From Rhizobium sp. WSM4643 (GTDB taxonomy: Bacteria > Pseudomonadota > Alphaproteobacteria > Rhizobiales > Rhizobiaceae), in NCBI RefSeq assembly GCF_025152745.1, contig NZ_CP104040.1:2108001-2172000 (forward strand): a stretch of 64,000 nucleotides of DNA, read 5' to 3'. Shown here one piece after another: positions 17,609 to 26,109 of this stretch. Position 1 is the first letter of the stretch, and the number at the start of each line of letters is the position of its first letter. A program made the translations under genes and the position numbers. Below the pieces are notes generated by a model that was given only the letters and a program-made list of their open reading frames with translations, searched no databases and had not been told where the DNA came from.

Positions 17609-18529
17609 ATGTCAGCGTCCCATCAAAATCCCCTGCAGGGCATGGCCATCATGTCCGGCGCCATGCTCATCCTGCCGACCATGGATGCGATCGCCAAATA
17701 TATGGCGACCTTCGAGGCGATGTCGCCGGGTCAGGTGACCTTCTACCGATTCTTCTTCCAGATTGCCTGCACCCTGCCGATTCTTTTCGCCCTTTTCGGG
17801 CTGAAGGCGCTCTCGGCCAAACGGCCATGGATGAACCTGCTGCGCGGTGTGCTGCACGGTGCTGCAAGCCTGCTGTTCTTCGTCGCCGTCAAATACATGC
17901 CGCTCGCCGATGTCTTCGCCATCTATTTCGTCGAGCCCTTCATGCTGACCGCCCTGTCGGCGCTGTTTCTCGGCGACAAGGTCGGCTGGCGGCGCTGGAC
18001 AGCGATCGTCGTCGGTTTCGCCGGCGCGATGATCGTCATTCAGCCAAGCTACGAAATTTTCGGCTTGAAGGCGCTGCTGCCGGTCGCCTGCGCCTTTCTG
18101 TTCTCGCTCTATCTCTTCCTCAACCGCGCCATCGGCGAGGCCGATTCGCCGCTGACCATGCAGACAATGGCCGGCATCGGCGGAACGGTCTTCATGGCGG
18201 CTGCCCTTCTCGTCGGCAGCAGTTCCGGCAATGCCGATTTTACCGTCTCCCTGCCCTCGTCCATGCTCGGCCTTGTCCTGCTTCTCGCCCTCGGCTCGAT
18301 CTCGGGATATGCGCATATGCTGGTGGTCCGGGCCTTCCGGCTCGCGCCGCTGTCGCTGCTTGCGCCGTTCCAGTACTTCGAGATCATCTCGGCGACCGTT
18401 CTCGGCTATGCGCTGTTCAACGATTTCCCGAGCTTTTCCAAATGGATCGGCATCTTCGTCATCGTTGCCTCTGGCCTCTTCATCATCTGGCGCGAGCGGC
18501 TGCAGGCGCAATCGTTAAAATCTTCCTGA
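17609..18529 (+). CDS. EamA/DMT-family permease
   Basis: The 306-residue inner-membrane transporter has about ten helices arranged as two EamA repeats (roughly residues 8-140 and 150-295). Visible family features are the FYRFFFQ segment after helix 2, AVKYMPLADVFAIYFVEPFMLT, and the closing LAPFQYFEIISATVLGYALFNDFPS. Relatives export amino acids, nucleotide precursors or related metabolites; the substrate is not predictable. Upstream in-frame codons run into tRNA-Leu and are rejected. ATG 17609 is the most conservative start, and 17579 is also possible. Confidence 0.85.
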   Translation: MSASHQNPLQGMAIMSGAMLILPTMDAIAKYMATFEAMSPGQVTFYRFFFQIACTLPILFALFGLKALSAKRPWMNLLRGVLHGAASLLFFVAVKYMPLADVFAIYFVEPFMLTALSALFLGDKVGWRRWTAIVVGFAGAMIVIQPSYEIFGLKALLPVACAFLFSLYLFLNRAIGEADSPLTMQTMAGIGGTVFMAAALLVGSSSGNADFTVSLPSSMLGLVLLLALGSISGYAHMLVVRAFRLAPLSLLAPFQYFEIISATVLGYALFNDFPSFSKWIGIFVIVASGLFIIWRERLQAQSLKSS

Positions 18530-18626
18530 CCTCGGGAATGTCGGGTTAACTCCTCTTCTTGAGGGATCGTCAATTCGCCGGCGCTAAAATTGTCTCCGGT
18601 TTCATGATGAAGCCTGGAGTTAAAAC

Positions 18627-19331
18627 ATGAGCGAATTTCGTCTCGCTTTTCCGGCCTGTGTGGTGGCCGGCAAGCATCGGCTGACGGCCGAAGATATAGT
18701 GCTGCTGCGCAAACATGCTTTTCCGGAGGGCATCCGGACATCCGACGATGTCGTGGCGATGTTGGCACTCAATAATTCCTGCCCTGAAAAATGTGCCGCG
18801 TGGAACGCTTTTTTCGTGGAGCAGCTCGCCGGCTTCATCGTTCACTACACCTATCCGCAAGGCTCGCTTGATGAAATCAACGTCGCCTGGATCATGCGCA
18901 TGTTTACGACCGATGGTGTCGTCAACTCGGCGCTGGAACTCGAGCTCATTCTTCACGTCATGGAGATCTCGGCCGATGTCCCGGGCGAGTTGAGAGCGCT
19001 CACCCTCGATCAGCTCCGCCTGGCGATCACCGACAATATCGGTGGCTACAAGCTGTCGCGTGCCGTCGATCGCCGGGGCATCACCCGCCAGGACATCGAT
19101 TTCGCGATGCGCATCTTCAGAAGCGTCGCCGAAGGCGGCGTTATCCCCGTCTCGTCGGTCGAATATGGCGTGCTCCAGCAGATCGAGCAAGCAACGCTGG
19201 ACTGCGCCAATCATCCGCACTGGGCGGGGATCATGGCCGCCGTCAAGCTGCGCGAATATGCCGAGCCGCGGCGCAGCCGCTGGCTGCGCATCGTCGACGA
19301 GGAACCCGTCTCGGAAGCCGCTGTCGGCTGA
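18627..19331 (+). CDS. Conserved hypothetical protein
   Basis: The 234-residue soluble, largely helical product has no signal peptide or membrane segment. Two internal regions look alike in design (LTAEDIVLLRKHAFPEGI near the start, ITRQDIDFAMRIFRSVAEGG in the second half), each an xDI-helix-G pattern. Together they suggest two tandem helical domains that could be EF-hand- or TerB-like; this is pattern impression only. The ATG has a weak upstream purine stretch. It precedes pccA by 75 bases and may be cotranscribed with it. Confidence 0.65.
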   Translation: MSEFRLAFPACVVAGKHRLTAEDIVLLRKHAFPEGIRTSDDVVAMLALNNSCPEKCAAWNAFFVEQLAGFIVHYTYPQGSLDEINVAWIMRMFTTDGVVNSALELELILHVMEISADVPGELRALTLDQLRLAITDNIGGYKLSRAVDRRGITRQDIDFAMRIFRSVAEGGVIPVSSVEYGVLQQIEQATLDCANHPHWAGIMAAVKLREYAEPRRSRWLRIVDEEPVSEAAVG

Positions 19332-19406
19332 CGCTCCGCAAGCCTGATTGTGCGTTCCGGTGTTTTATGCGTAAAACTCCGGGATGCATTTCTGGGTGGA
19401 GTCTCG

Positions 19407-21416
19407 ATGTTCAAGAAAATCCTGATCGCGAATCGCGGCGAAATCGCCTGCCGCGTGATCAAGACTGCACGCCGCATGGGCATTCTGACCGTCGCGGTCT
19501 ATTCGGATGCGGATCGGGACGCGCTGCATGTCGAGATGGCCGACGAGGCTGTTCATATCGGCCCGGCCGCAGCGTCGGAGAGTTATCTGGCTGCCGAAAA
19601 GATCATCGCGGCCTGCAAGGCGACGGGCGCCGAGGCGGTGCATCCCGGTTACGGCTTCCTGTCCGAACGCGCCTCCTTCTGCGCCGAACTGGAAAAACAG
19701 GGCGTCGTCTTCATCGGCCCGAAGCCGAAGGCCATCATGGCGATGGGCGACAAGATCGAATCGAAGAAATTCGCCAATGCCGCCGGTGTATCCACAGTGC
19801 CTGGCCATCTTGGCATCATCGAGGATGCGGCCCATGCGGAGGTGATCGCTGGCGGGATCGGTTATCCCGTCATGATCAAGGCGTCGGCTGGTGGCGGCGG
19901 CAAGGGCATGCGCATTGCATGGAACCAGGCAGAAGTGCGCGACGGCTTCGAGCGTGCCCGCTCCGAGGCGAAAAGCTCCTTCGGCGACGACCGCGTCTTC
20001 ATCGAGAAGTTCGTCGTCGAACCCCGCCATATCGAGATCCAGGTGCTGGCCGACGCGCATGGCAACGTCGTCTACCTCGGCGAACGTGAATGCTCGATCC
20101 AGCGGCGAAACCAGAAGGTGGCGGAAGAGGCGCCCTCGCCCTTCCTCGATGAAACCACCCGCAAGGCGATGGGCGAGCAATCGGTGGCGCTGGCCAAGGC
20201 CGTCGACTACCAGAGCGCCGGCACGGTCGAATTCATCATCGACCGCGACCGCAATTTCTATTTCCTCGAAATGAACACCCGCCTGCAGGTCGAACATCCC
20301 GTAACCGAACTCATCACCGGCATCGATCTTGTCGAGCAGATGATCCGGGTCGCAGCGGGAGAGCCCCTTCCCCTCGCCCAGGAGGACATCAGGCTCGATG
20401 GCTGGGCGATCGAGAGCCGGCTCTACGCAGAAGATCCTTACCGCAACTTCCTGCCCTCGATCGGCCGCCTGACGCGCTACCGCCCGCCGGCGGAAGGCAG
20501 GACCGGCAATGTCGTCCTCCGCAACGATACCGGCGTCTTCGAGGGTGCCGAGATTTCGATGTATTACGATCCGATGATCGCCAAGCTCTGCACCTGGGCG
20601 CCGACACGGCTTGAGGCGATCGACGCCATGGGCCGGGCGCTCGACGGCTTCGTCGTCGATGGCATCGAGCACAATGTTCCTTTCCTGTCGGCTCTGATGA
20701 AACATCCGCGCTGGCGCGAAGGCCGGCTGTCCACCGGCTTCATCGCCGAGGAATATCCCGATGGTTTTGCGCCAATGAAACCGGACCCGGCGGAAGAAGC
20801 CGTGCTTGCGAGCATTGCCCTCTCCGCTTCGCTGATTGAGACGAACCGCCGCGAACGTTTCGCCGATCGCCTGCGCGCCGCATCGGGCGCGTTGCGCGAA
20901 GATTGGATGGTCAAGATCGGCGACAAGTACGTCGCGGCACGATTGCTCGACGGTCTCGTCACCATCCCCTTCGATATGGACATCGCGATCGAGGGCGAGA
21001 ACAACAGCGTTGTCACCGATTGGAGACCGGGCGACCCGGTCTGGAGCGGCAAGGTCGGAGGTCGCGACATTGCCGCGCAGATTCGCCCCGTTCTAAACGG
21101 GTTGCGTATCGACTGGCAGGGGCTTTCGGTGATTGCCAAGGCCTTTTCGCCGCGTCATGCCGAACTCGACAGGCTGATGCCGGTAAAGCTGCCGCCCGAT
21201 ACCTCCAAGCTCCTGCTCTGCCCGATGCCCGGCCTCGTCGTCGCCATCGCAGTTGCCGAGGGCCAGGAGGTCAAGGCCGGTGAGACGCTTGCGATCGTCG
21301 AAGCGATGAAGATGGAGAACGTGCTGCGCGCCGACCGCGATCTCGTCGTCTCGAAGATCAATGCCGCAGCCGGCGAAAGCCTGGCCGTCGATGCCGTGAT
21401 CATGGAATTCGCCTGA
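19407..21416 (+). CDS. pccA: Propionyl-CoA carboxylase alpha (biotin carboxylase/BCCP) subunit
   Basis: The 669-residue biotin-containing subunit carboxylates biotin with ATP and bicarbonate for propionyl-CoA to methylmalonyl-CoA conversion. Domains in order: biotin carboxylase (1-450, opening MFKKILIANRGEIACRVI, ATP loop KASAGGGGKGMR, catalytic EMNTRLQVEHPVTE), a linker/BT domain (about 450-590), and a C-terminal biotinyl domain with AMKMEN (Lys modified). ATG 19407 follows GGTGGA; a longer frame from 19350 lacks family support. Its partner pccB lies 2.5 kb away on the opposite strand, so the two are not cotranscribed. Acetyl-CoA or methylcrotonyl-CoA specificity is less likely given the pccB partner. 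Confidence 0.92.
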   Translation: MFKKILIANRGEIACRVIKTARRMGILTVAVYSDADRDALHVEMADEAVHIGPAAASESYLAAEKIIAACKATGAEAVHPGYGFLSERASFCAELEKQGVVFIGPKPKAIMAMGDKIESKKFANAAGVSTVPGHLGIIEDAAHAEVIAGGIGYPVMIKASAGGGGKGMRIAWNQAEVRDGFERARSEAKSSFGDDRVFIEKFVVEPRHIEIQVLADAHGNVVYLGERECSIQRRNQKVAEEAPSPFLDETTRKAMGEQSVALAKAVDYQSAGTVEFIIDRDRNFYFLEMNTRLQVEHPVTELITGIDLVEQMIRVAAGEPLPLAQEDIRLDGWAIESRLYAEDPYRNFLPSIGRLTRYRPPAEGRTGNVVLRNDTGVFEGAEISMYYDPMIAKLCTWAPTRLEAIDAMGRALDGFVVDGIEHNVPFLSALMKHPRWREGRLSTGFIAEEYPDGFAPMKPDPAEEAVLASIALSASLIETNRRERFADRLRAASGALREDWMVKIGDKYVAARLLDGLVTIPFDMDIAIEGENNSVVTDWRPGDPVWSGKVGGRDIAAQIRPVLNGLRIDWQGLSVIAKAFSPRHAELDRLMPVKLPPDTSKLLLCPMPGLVVAIAVAEGQEVKAGETLAIVEAMKMENVLRADRDLVVSKINAAAGESLAVDAVIMEFA

Positions 21417-21477
21417 GAGGAAGAGACCGGGCGATTGGCCGTTTTCGCTTGAGCCGAGTTCGTCGACCTTCGCGTCG

Positions 21478-21693
21478 GGGCTTAGCCAAGTCAGTGGTCA
21501 TCGGCAGGCCGGCGCCGGCCAGGAGATCTCCATCTTGTCACCGGCCGACTGCCGAAGATCGTCGCCTGGTACTTGCGAGGTAAGAGCCAAACCGAGCCGA
21601 TAATCACCCACAACGACGCCGCTTGAAGACATCAACAGAAGCATCGAGCTGATGCACCAGGGCAAGAGCATCCGCTGCGTGGTCTTGTACTAA
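21478..21693 (+). pseudogene. Relic of class III alcohol dehydrogenase (adhC) 3' end
   Basis: Fragments in different frames spell the C-terminus of glutathione-dependent formaldehyde dehydrogenase: KSVVIG, then AGAGQEIS, PKIVAWYLRGKSQTEPIITH, and after another shift LEDINRSIELMHQGKSIRCV ending VVLY and a stop at 21693. At least three frame changes separate the pieces, and the catalytic and cofactor domains are absent. It fills most of the 426-base gap after pccA; the remainder holds nothing I recognise. Confidence 0.8.
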
Positions 21694-21842
21694 ACACTGC
21701 CATAAAGACTGCGGGCTTGAAGTAAAACTGCTCGCTACCCCAAAAATAACGGACCGGATCTGCAAAGGGCTTCACCAAGTGTGAAGCCCTTTCATGTTAC
21801 CGCTTCGGTGCTTGGCACTCATGCTTTGGCAAAGGGGACCCT

Positions 21843-22241
21843 ATGATCTTTCGGACTGTTATTTCGGCATGCGCATTTGTGTTACTGCCCGCCATCGCAC
21901 TTGCGGACCCCACAGGTTCCTACAAGGTCGCCGGCACCAGCGAGGACGGCAGCGAGTATCAGGGCACCGTCAAGGTGCTTCGCAACGGCGAGACCTATAT
22001 CGTCGACTGGATGATCGGCAAGAACGAGTCGATCGGCACCGGCCTCGGCGCAAAATTCAGCGGCGATCGTTTCGAAATGGGACCGGCAAGCGACGAGGAC
22101 ACGGCGATCTCCGTCGGTTACGTCTCCAAGGAGAATTTCGGCATCGCCATGTATTTCGAGCAGCCGGACGGCAGCTGGCAGGGTGTCTGGACCTATGGCG
22201 GCTCGGAAAAGGTTTCGAGCGAAATCTGGACTCGTGAGTAA
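21843..22241 (+). CDS. Small exported hypothetical protein
   Basis: The 132-residue product has a signal peptide (residues 1-21, ending AIALA), leaving a roughly 110-residue mature beta-rich protein that starts DPTGSYKVAG. The pattern GSYKVAGTSEDGSEYQGTV with an Asp/Gly-rich strand-turn layout resembles small lipocalin-like or LIC10280-type periplasmic proteins, but no motif proves it. No cysteines remain in the mature part. Both neighbours are unrelated, and a RIME-like repeat follows. Confidence 0.65.
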   Translation: MIFRTVISACAFVLLPAIALADPTGSYKVAGTSEDGSEYQGTVKVLRNGETYIVDWMIGKNESIGTGLGAKFSGDRFEMGPASDEDTAISVGYVSKENFGIAMYFEQPDGSWQGVWTYGGSEKVSSEIWTRE

Positions 22242-22266
22242 ACCGCGCGTATCAGCCGTTGGCATT

Positions 22267-22357
22267 GGATCCGGAAGTTTTTAGGTCCGGATCTAAATCA
22301 AAGAATTAGAGCGTGATGTCTGCCGAAAACCGCGCACACTTTTCGGCATCATGCTCT
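22267..22357. repeat. RIME-like mosaic repeat, copy 2 (inverted orientation)
   Basis: The part 22308-22357 is the reverse-complement match of 1681-1729, with arms GAGCGTGATG / CATCATGCTC and CCGAAAA / TTTTCGG. The flanking palindrome GATCCGGA / TCCGGATC (22268-22293) occupies the place of the second palindrome of copy 1, with a diverged sequence. Confidence 0.75.
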
Positions 22358-22376
22358 GAAGTGAGGTAGACAGCCT

Positions 22377-22844
22377 TTGATCTATGTCGACGCCGATGCC
22401 TGCCCGGTAAAACCGGAAATCCTGAAGGTGGCCGAACGTCACGGCCTCGAAGTCACCTTCGTTGCCAATTCCGGTCTGCGCCCCTCGCGCGATCCGATGA
22501 TCCGCAACATCATCGTCTCCAACGCCTTCGATGCCGCCGACAACTGGATCGCCGAACGCGCCGGCACGGGCGACGTCGTTGTCACCGCAGATGTGCCGCT
22601 CGCCGTGCGCTGCGTCGCGACCGGCGCCTTCGTCAGCGGACCCACAGGGCGCGTCTTCGACGAGACCAATATCGGCATGGCAAGCGCCATGCGCGATCTC
22701 GGCGCGCACCTGCGCGAAACCGGCGAGAGCAAGGGCTACAACGCCGCCTTCAACCCGAAAGACCGCTCACGCTTCCTCGAAACCTTCGATCGCCTCTGCC
22801 GCCGCGCCAAAAGCCTTGCCGCGGAGGCTGACGGGCAGCCGTGA
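22377..22844 (+). CDS. YaiI/YqxD family (DUF188) protein
   Basis: The 155-residue product starts at TTG with GTGAGGTAG upstream, giving the canonical N-terminus MIYVDADACPVKPEIL of the family. Other conserved blocks are DNWIAERAGTGDVVVTADVPLA, seen in two parts, and the RSRFLETFDRL end. The fold is PIN-like with conserved acidic residues (DAD near the start, TAD later), suggesting a nuclease-type metal site, but family function is undetermined. The stop overlaps the first bases of repeat family 2, copy 2. Confidence 0.88.
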   Translation: MIYVDADACPVKPEILKVAERHGLEVTFVANSGLRPSRDPMIRNIIVSNAFDAADNWIAERAGTGDVVVTADVPLAVRCVATGAFVSGPTGRVFDETNIGMASAMRDLGAHLRETGESKGYNAAFNPKDRSRFLETFDRLCRRAKSLAAEADGQP

Positions 22845-22904
22845 TGCAGCAACTAAAGGTGCGATAGCGTCCTTTGCACGTCTGAAAGACGCGCGGCGCT
22901 GTAA
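22844..22904. repeat. Intergenic hairpin repeat family 2, copy 2
   Basis: Begins ATGCAGCAACTAAAGG, carries GCGTCCTTTGCACGTCTGAAAGACGC and ends GCGCTGTAA, parallel to 5502-5564. It starts right at the stop codon of the YaiI-like gene. Confidence 0.75.
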
Positions 22905-22984
22905 GCGGCAGGAAGCGGCCGGCATGGCAGCTATGCCGATTCCGATCTTGAACACCGCCGCTTCCTCACGCATATAGGCTTCAT

Positions 22985-23037
22985 CGCAGACGACTGCGGC
23001 ATCCTCCAGGATGCAACTGTCGCGGGGACGGCCTCGC
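22985..23037 (+). promoter_or_regulatory. Guanidine-II (mini-ykkC) riboswitch
   Basis: Two hairpins with the diagnostic ACGR tetraloops are present: CGCAG-ACGA-CTGCG (22985-22998) and GCGGGG-ACGG-CCTCGC (23022-23037, one G-U pair). The linker itself forms a third hairpin, GCATCCT/AGGATGC (about 22999-23014). It ends about 20 bases before the ATG of sugE, next to the AAGGAG ribosome binding site. In the known class, guanidinium binding joins the two loops and frees the ribosome binding site. Confidence 0.88.
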
Positions 23038-23057
23038 TCTTCAACAAGGAGAGTCGC

Positions 23058-23372
23058 ATGGCCTGGTTTCTGCTATTTCTCGCTGGTCTTTTCGAATGTG
23101 GTTGGGCAATCGGCCTTAAATATACCGATGGCTTCACCCGGCCGCTGCCGACGGCGCTCACCGTCATATCGATGGTCATCAGCATCGTGCTGCTCGGCCT
23201 GGCGGTGAAGCATCTGCCGATCGGCACCGCCTATGCGGTCTGGACCGGCATAGGCACGGTCGGCACCGTATGTCTCGGCATCTGGCTGCTTGGTGATGCG
23301 GCAAGTGTCTCCCGCCTTGCCTGCATCACGCTGATCGTCGCCGGCATCGCCGGTCTCAAGCTTACCGCCTAA
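23058..23372 (+). CDS. sugE: SMR-family guanidinium exporter (SugE/Gdx type)
   Basis: The 104-residue, four-helix small multidrug resistance protein has the essential Glu in helix 1 (LAGLFECGWAIGLKY) and the SugE-type AYAVWTGIGTVGTVCLGIW helix 3. SugE/Gdx members exchange guanidinium for protons, unlike the drug-exporting EmrE branch. The guanidine-II riboswitch directly upstream supports this substrate strongly. AAGGAG lies 5-6 bases before the ATG. The gene ends in a hairpin shared with the convergent doxX gene. Confidence 0.92.
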   Translation: MAWFLLFLAGLFECGWAIGLKYTDGFTRPLPTALTVISMVISIVLLGLAVKHLPIGTAYAVWTGIGTVGTVCLGIWLLGDAASVSRLACITLIVAGIAGLKLTA

Positions 23373-23380
23373 TGTGAGGT

Positions 23381-23405
23381 TGAGGGGCGTCGCCGACGCC
23401 CCTCA
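23381..23405. terminator. Hairpin between convergent genes
   Basis: Perfect 11-base arms TGAGGGGCGTC / GACGCCCCTCA with a three-base loop lie between sugE and the doxX-like gene. No long T run follows, so efficiency is uncertain. Confidence 0.65.
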
Positions 23406-23414
23406 GTGTATCGT

Positions 23415-23807
23415 TCAGGCTGCCTTGCGGTTATCGACGGCAAAAGCGCCGGGACCGGAGAAGAACAGGTAGAGGAAAACGAAGCAGAACAGGATCGCGG
23501 CGTCGCCCTGGTTGACGGCCGGGAAGAAGCTGTTCGGGGCATGCGCCATGAAATAGGCGACCGCCATTTCGCCGGCCAGCAGGAAGGCGACAGGCCGCGT
23601 CAGCAGGCCGACGAGAATGAGGATACCGCCGATCAGCTCAAGAAGGGCGGCGAAAAGCATCAGCGGCGGCAACGGGCCGGCCATCTGCGCAGCCGGGAAA
23701 GCGAAAAGCTTCATCGTGCCGTGTTCGATGAACAGCAGCGCGGTGATGATTCTGAGAGCGGCCAGCCCATAGGGGCGATAGGCAGAAAGACGCTCGAAAG
23801 TTGACAT
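23415..23807 (-). CDS. DoxX-family membrane protein
   Basis: The 130-residue product has four hydrophobic helices and the DoxX pattern LAALRIITALLFIEHGTMKLF, then FAALLELIGGILILVGLLTRP. DoxX proteins are small inner-membrane proteins; some work with thiosulfate or sulfhydryl redox systems and others have no known role. GGAGAGG lies upstream of the ATG. Next upstream on the same strand is pccB, 137 bases away, so cotranscription is possible but not evident. Confidence 0.87.
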   Translation of the reverse strand: MSTFERLSAYRPYGLAALRIITALLFIEHGTMKLFAFPAAQMAGPLPPLMLFAALLELIGGILILVGLLTRPVAFLLAGEMAVAYFMAHAPNSFFPAVNQGDAAILFCFVFLYLFFSGPGAFAVDNRKAA

Positions 23808-23944
23808 TAAACCTCTCCTTTAAAACAATGAGAGTCGAGCGTTAGCCTGTCCCCCGCAGGGATTGAACACACGGATCGCTGACGGCCGTTCACTTTTTCG
23901 ACAGCTAAACACCTGAGCGGACAGTTTTATTCGTCGGCCAGCCG

Positions 23945-25477
23945 TCAAAGCGGAATGTTGTCGTGTTTCTTCCACGGATTGGCGAGATCCTTGTTGCGCA
24001 GCATCTTTAGACCGCGCGCCAGCCGCCGGCGGGTCGAGTGCGGCATGATCACCTCATCGACATAACCGCGCTCGGCGGCGACGAAGGGCGAGAGAAACCG
24101 GTCCTCATACATTTTCGTATGCGCGGCGATCTTTTCGGGATCGGCGATATCCTTGCGGAAGATGATCTCGACAGCACCCCTGGCGCCCATCACGGCGATC
24201 TGCGCCGTCGGCCAGGCATAGTTGAGGTCGCCGCGAAGATGCTTTGACGCCATCACGTCATAGGCGCCGCCGAAGGCCTTGCGGGTGATGACGGTGAGCT
24301 TCGGCACCGTCGCCTCGGCATAGGCAAAGAGCAGCTTGGCGCCGTGCTTGATGAGGCCGCCATATTCCTGCGCCGTCCCCGGCAGGAAGCCCGGCACGTC
24401 GACGAAGGTGACGATCGGAATGTTGAAGCAATCGCAGAAGCGCACGAACCGGGCCGCCTTGCGCGAGGCGTCGCTGTCGAGAACGCCGGCCAGCACCATC
24501 GGCTGGTTGGCGACGACACCGACGGTGGAGCCTTCGACGCGGCCGAAGCCGCAGACAATGTTTTTGGCAAAGCTCGCCTGGATCTCGAAGAAATCCCCCT
24601 CGTCCGCCACCTTCCGGATCAGTTCCTTGATGTCGTAAGGCTTGTTGGAGCTCGCCGGCACCAGCGTATCGAGTGACATGTCGACCTCCGTCACCGACTG
24701 ATAGCATTCGATCTCGGGCAGCGGCGCGGTATTCGAAAGCGGCAGGAAATCGATCAGCCGGCGCACCTGCAGCAAGGTTTCGACATCATTGTCGTAGGCG
24801 CCGTCGGCAATCGACGAGCGAACCGTATGCACGATAGCGCCCCCGAGTTCTTCCGCCGTCACCGTCTCGTTGGTGACGGTTTTCACCACATCGGGACCGG
24901 TAACGAACATGTAGGAGGTGTCCCGCACCATGAAGATGAAATCGGTCATGGCAGGCGAATAGACATCGCCGCCGGCGCAGGGACCCATGATCACCGAGAT
25001 CTGCGGTATGACGCCGGAGGCGAGCACATTGCGCTGGAATACCTCCGCATAACCGCCGAGAGCCGCCACGCCCTCCTGGATACGGGCGCCGCCCGCATCA
25101 TAGATACCGACGATCGGCGCGCGGTTCTTCAGCGCCATGTCCTGCACCTTCATGATCTTCTCGGCATGCGCTTCCGATAGCGAGCCGCCGAACACGGTGA
25201 AGTCCTTGGCAAAGACGAACACCGTTCGGCCGTTGACCGTGCCCCAGCCGGTGACGACGCCGTCGCCGGCAATACGGCTCTTATCCATGCCGAAATCGGT
25301 GGAGCGGTGTTCGACGAACATGTCGAACTCCTCAAACGAGCCTTCGTCGAGGAAGAGGTCGATGCGCTCGCGCGCCGTCAGCTTGCCGCGCTTGTGCTGG
25401 GCGTCGATACGCGCCTCGCCGCCGCCGAGGCGGGCAATGCCCCGGCGCCGTTCCAGTTCCTCGAGAATTTCCTTCAT
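23945..25477 (-). CDS. pccB: Propionyl-CoA carboxylase beta (carboxyltransferase) subunit
   Basis: The 510-residue carboxyltransferase takes the carboxyl group from biotin of PccA to propionyl-CoA. The N-terminal crotonase-like half carries [19 protein letters not shown] (acyl-CoA oxyanion hole). The C-terminal half carries [20 protein letters not shown] and [16 protein letters not shown] (biotin side). The length is that of PccB rather than AccD. GGGAGA precedes the ATG. It follows the crcB / synthase / HAD / ATP12 / lipoprotein genes on the same strand after a RIME-like repeat, and pccA is convergent. No methylmalonyl-CoA mutase gene is in the window. Confidence 0.94.
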   Translation of the reverse strand: MKEILEELERRRGIARLGGGEARIDAQHKRGKLTARERIDLFLDEGSFEEFDMFVEHRSTDFGMDKSRIAGDGVVTGWGTVNGRTVFVFAKDFTVFGGSLSEAHAEKIMKVQDMALKNRAPIVGIYDAGGARIQEGVAALGGYAEVFQRNVLASGVIPQISVIMGPCAGGDVYSPAMTDFIFMVRDTSYMFVTGPDVVKTVTNETVTAEELGGAIVHTVRSSIADGAYDNDVETLLQVRRLIDFLPLSNTAPLPEIECYQSVTEVDMSLDTLVPASSNKPYDIKELIRKVADEGDFFEIQASFAKNIVCGFGRVEGSTVGVVANQPMVLAGVLDSDASRKAARFVRFCDCFNIPIVTFVDVPGFLPGTAQEYGGLIKHGAKLLFAYAEATVPKLTVITRKAFGGAYDVMASKHLRGDLNYAWPTAQIAVMGARGAVEIIFRKDIADPEKIAAHTKMYEDRFLSPFVAAERGYVDEVIMPHSTRRRLARGLKMLRNKDLANPWKKHDNIPL

Positions 25478-25528
25478 GCGATCTCCCTCGCCGCTGCGGG
25501 CGGCAATCCGGCGGTTAGATTATGCGCT

Positions 25529-25577
25529 AGAGCATGATGCCGAAGAGTGTGAGCGGTTTTCGGGCAACATCATGCTC
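25529..25577. repeat. RIME-like repeat, copy 3 (first palindrome only)
   Basis: Matches 1681-1729 in the same orientation with a few changes (arms GAGCATGATG and CATCATGCTC). It occupies most of the gap between the lipoprotein gene and pccB. Confidence 0.8.
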
Positions 25578-25580
25578 CAA

Positions 25581-26042
25581 TTATTTAGCGCCGCGCCCGC
25601 TGAGTGAGAAAACCGAGCGTATCCTTGCCGCGACGTCCTCGGCCAGAATCTCGTCGGCAAGCTTGGGATCGGCGGCGATGCTGGTCACGTCGAAGGCACT
25701 GACGGCGATGACCGAGCCGTCTTCGACCGAGGCCGCATCGATGCTGATCTTGGCGACGTTGCGGTCCTTCTGGAAGCCGAGGCCCTTCTGGACGGAAACC
25801 ACGCGGATCGTCAGCACCACCCGCGGCAGCACGGTGTCGCGCACGGTAGCGTTGATCGCCGCGTTGACGCGGTCGTTGATGCCGGAAAGCAGCTCGGCCG
25901 GCATGTTAGGGCCGGAGAGAACGACGGCGCTGCGCACATCATAGACCGGCGCCGCCGGCTTGGTGGCCGAGAGGCTGCCGCAGGCCGTGAGCGCGACACA
26001 GATGAGTGTCGCCCGGCAAAAACACGACCTCAGCCAATTCAT
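25581..26042 (-). CDS. Putative lipoprotein of unknown function
   Basis: The 153-residue product has a lipoprotein signal (MNWLRSCFCRATLICVALTACGS); the lipobox LTAC places lipidation at about Cys 21. The mature part, about 130 residues, shows alternating strand-like segments (YDVRSAVVLSG, RVVLTIRVVSV, VIAVSAFDVTSI) and resembles uncharacterised Rhizobiales lipoproteins. I chose ATG 26042 because it directly opens the signal sequence; the longer frame to 26093 would bury it. It lies 67 bases after the ATP12 gene, probably at the end of that leftward cluster. Confidence 0.75.
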   Translation of the reverse strand: MNWLRSCFCRATLICVALTACGSLSATKPAAPVYDVRSAVVLSGPNMPAELLSGINDRVNAAINATVRDTVLPRVVLTIRVVSVQKGLGFQKDRNVAKISIDAASVEDGSVIAVSAFDVTSIAADPKLADEILAEDVAARIRSVFSLSGRGAK

Positions 26043-26109
26043 TGCAAAATCCCGCACCACCCCGTTGGAGTCGCAGACTTCGTCATAATGCATTGGAAGG
26101 CAATATGTT

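Noticed and set aside
22377..22391. ATG start for the YaiI-like gene
   Set aside because: No in-frame ATG lies near the conserved N-terminus; the TTG with ribosome binding site fits the family start exactly.
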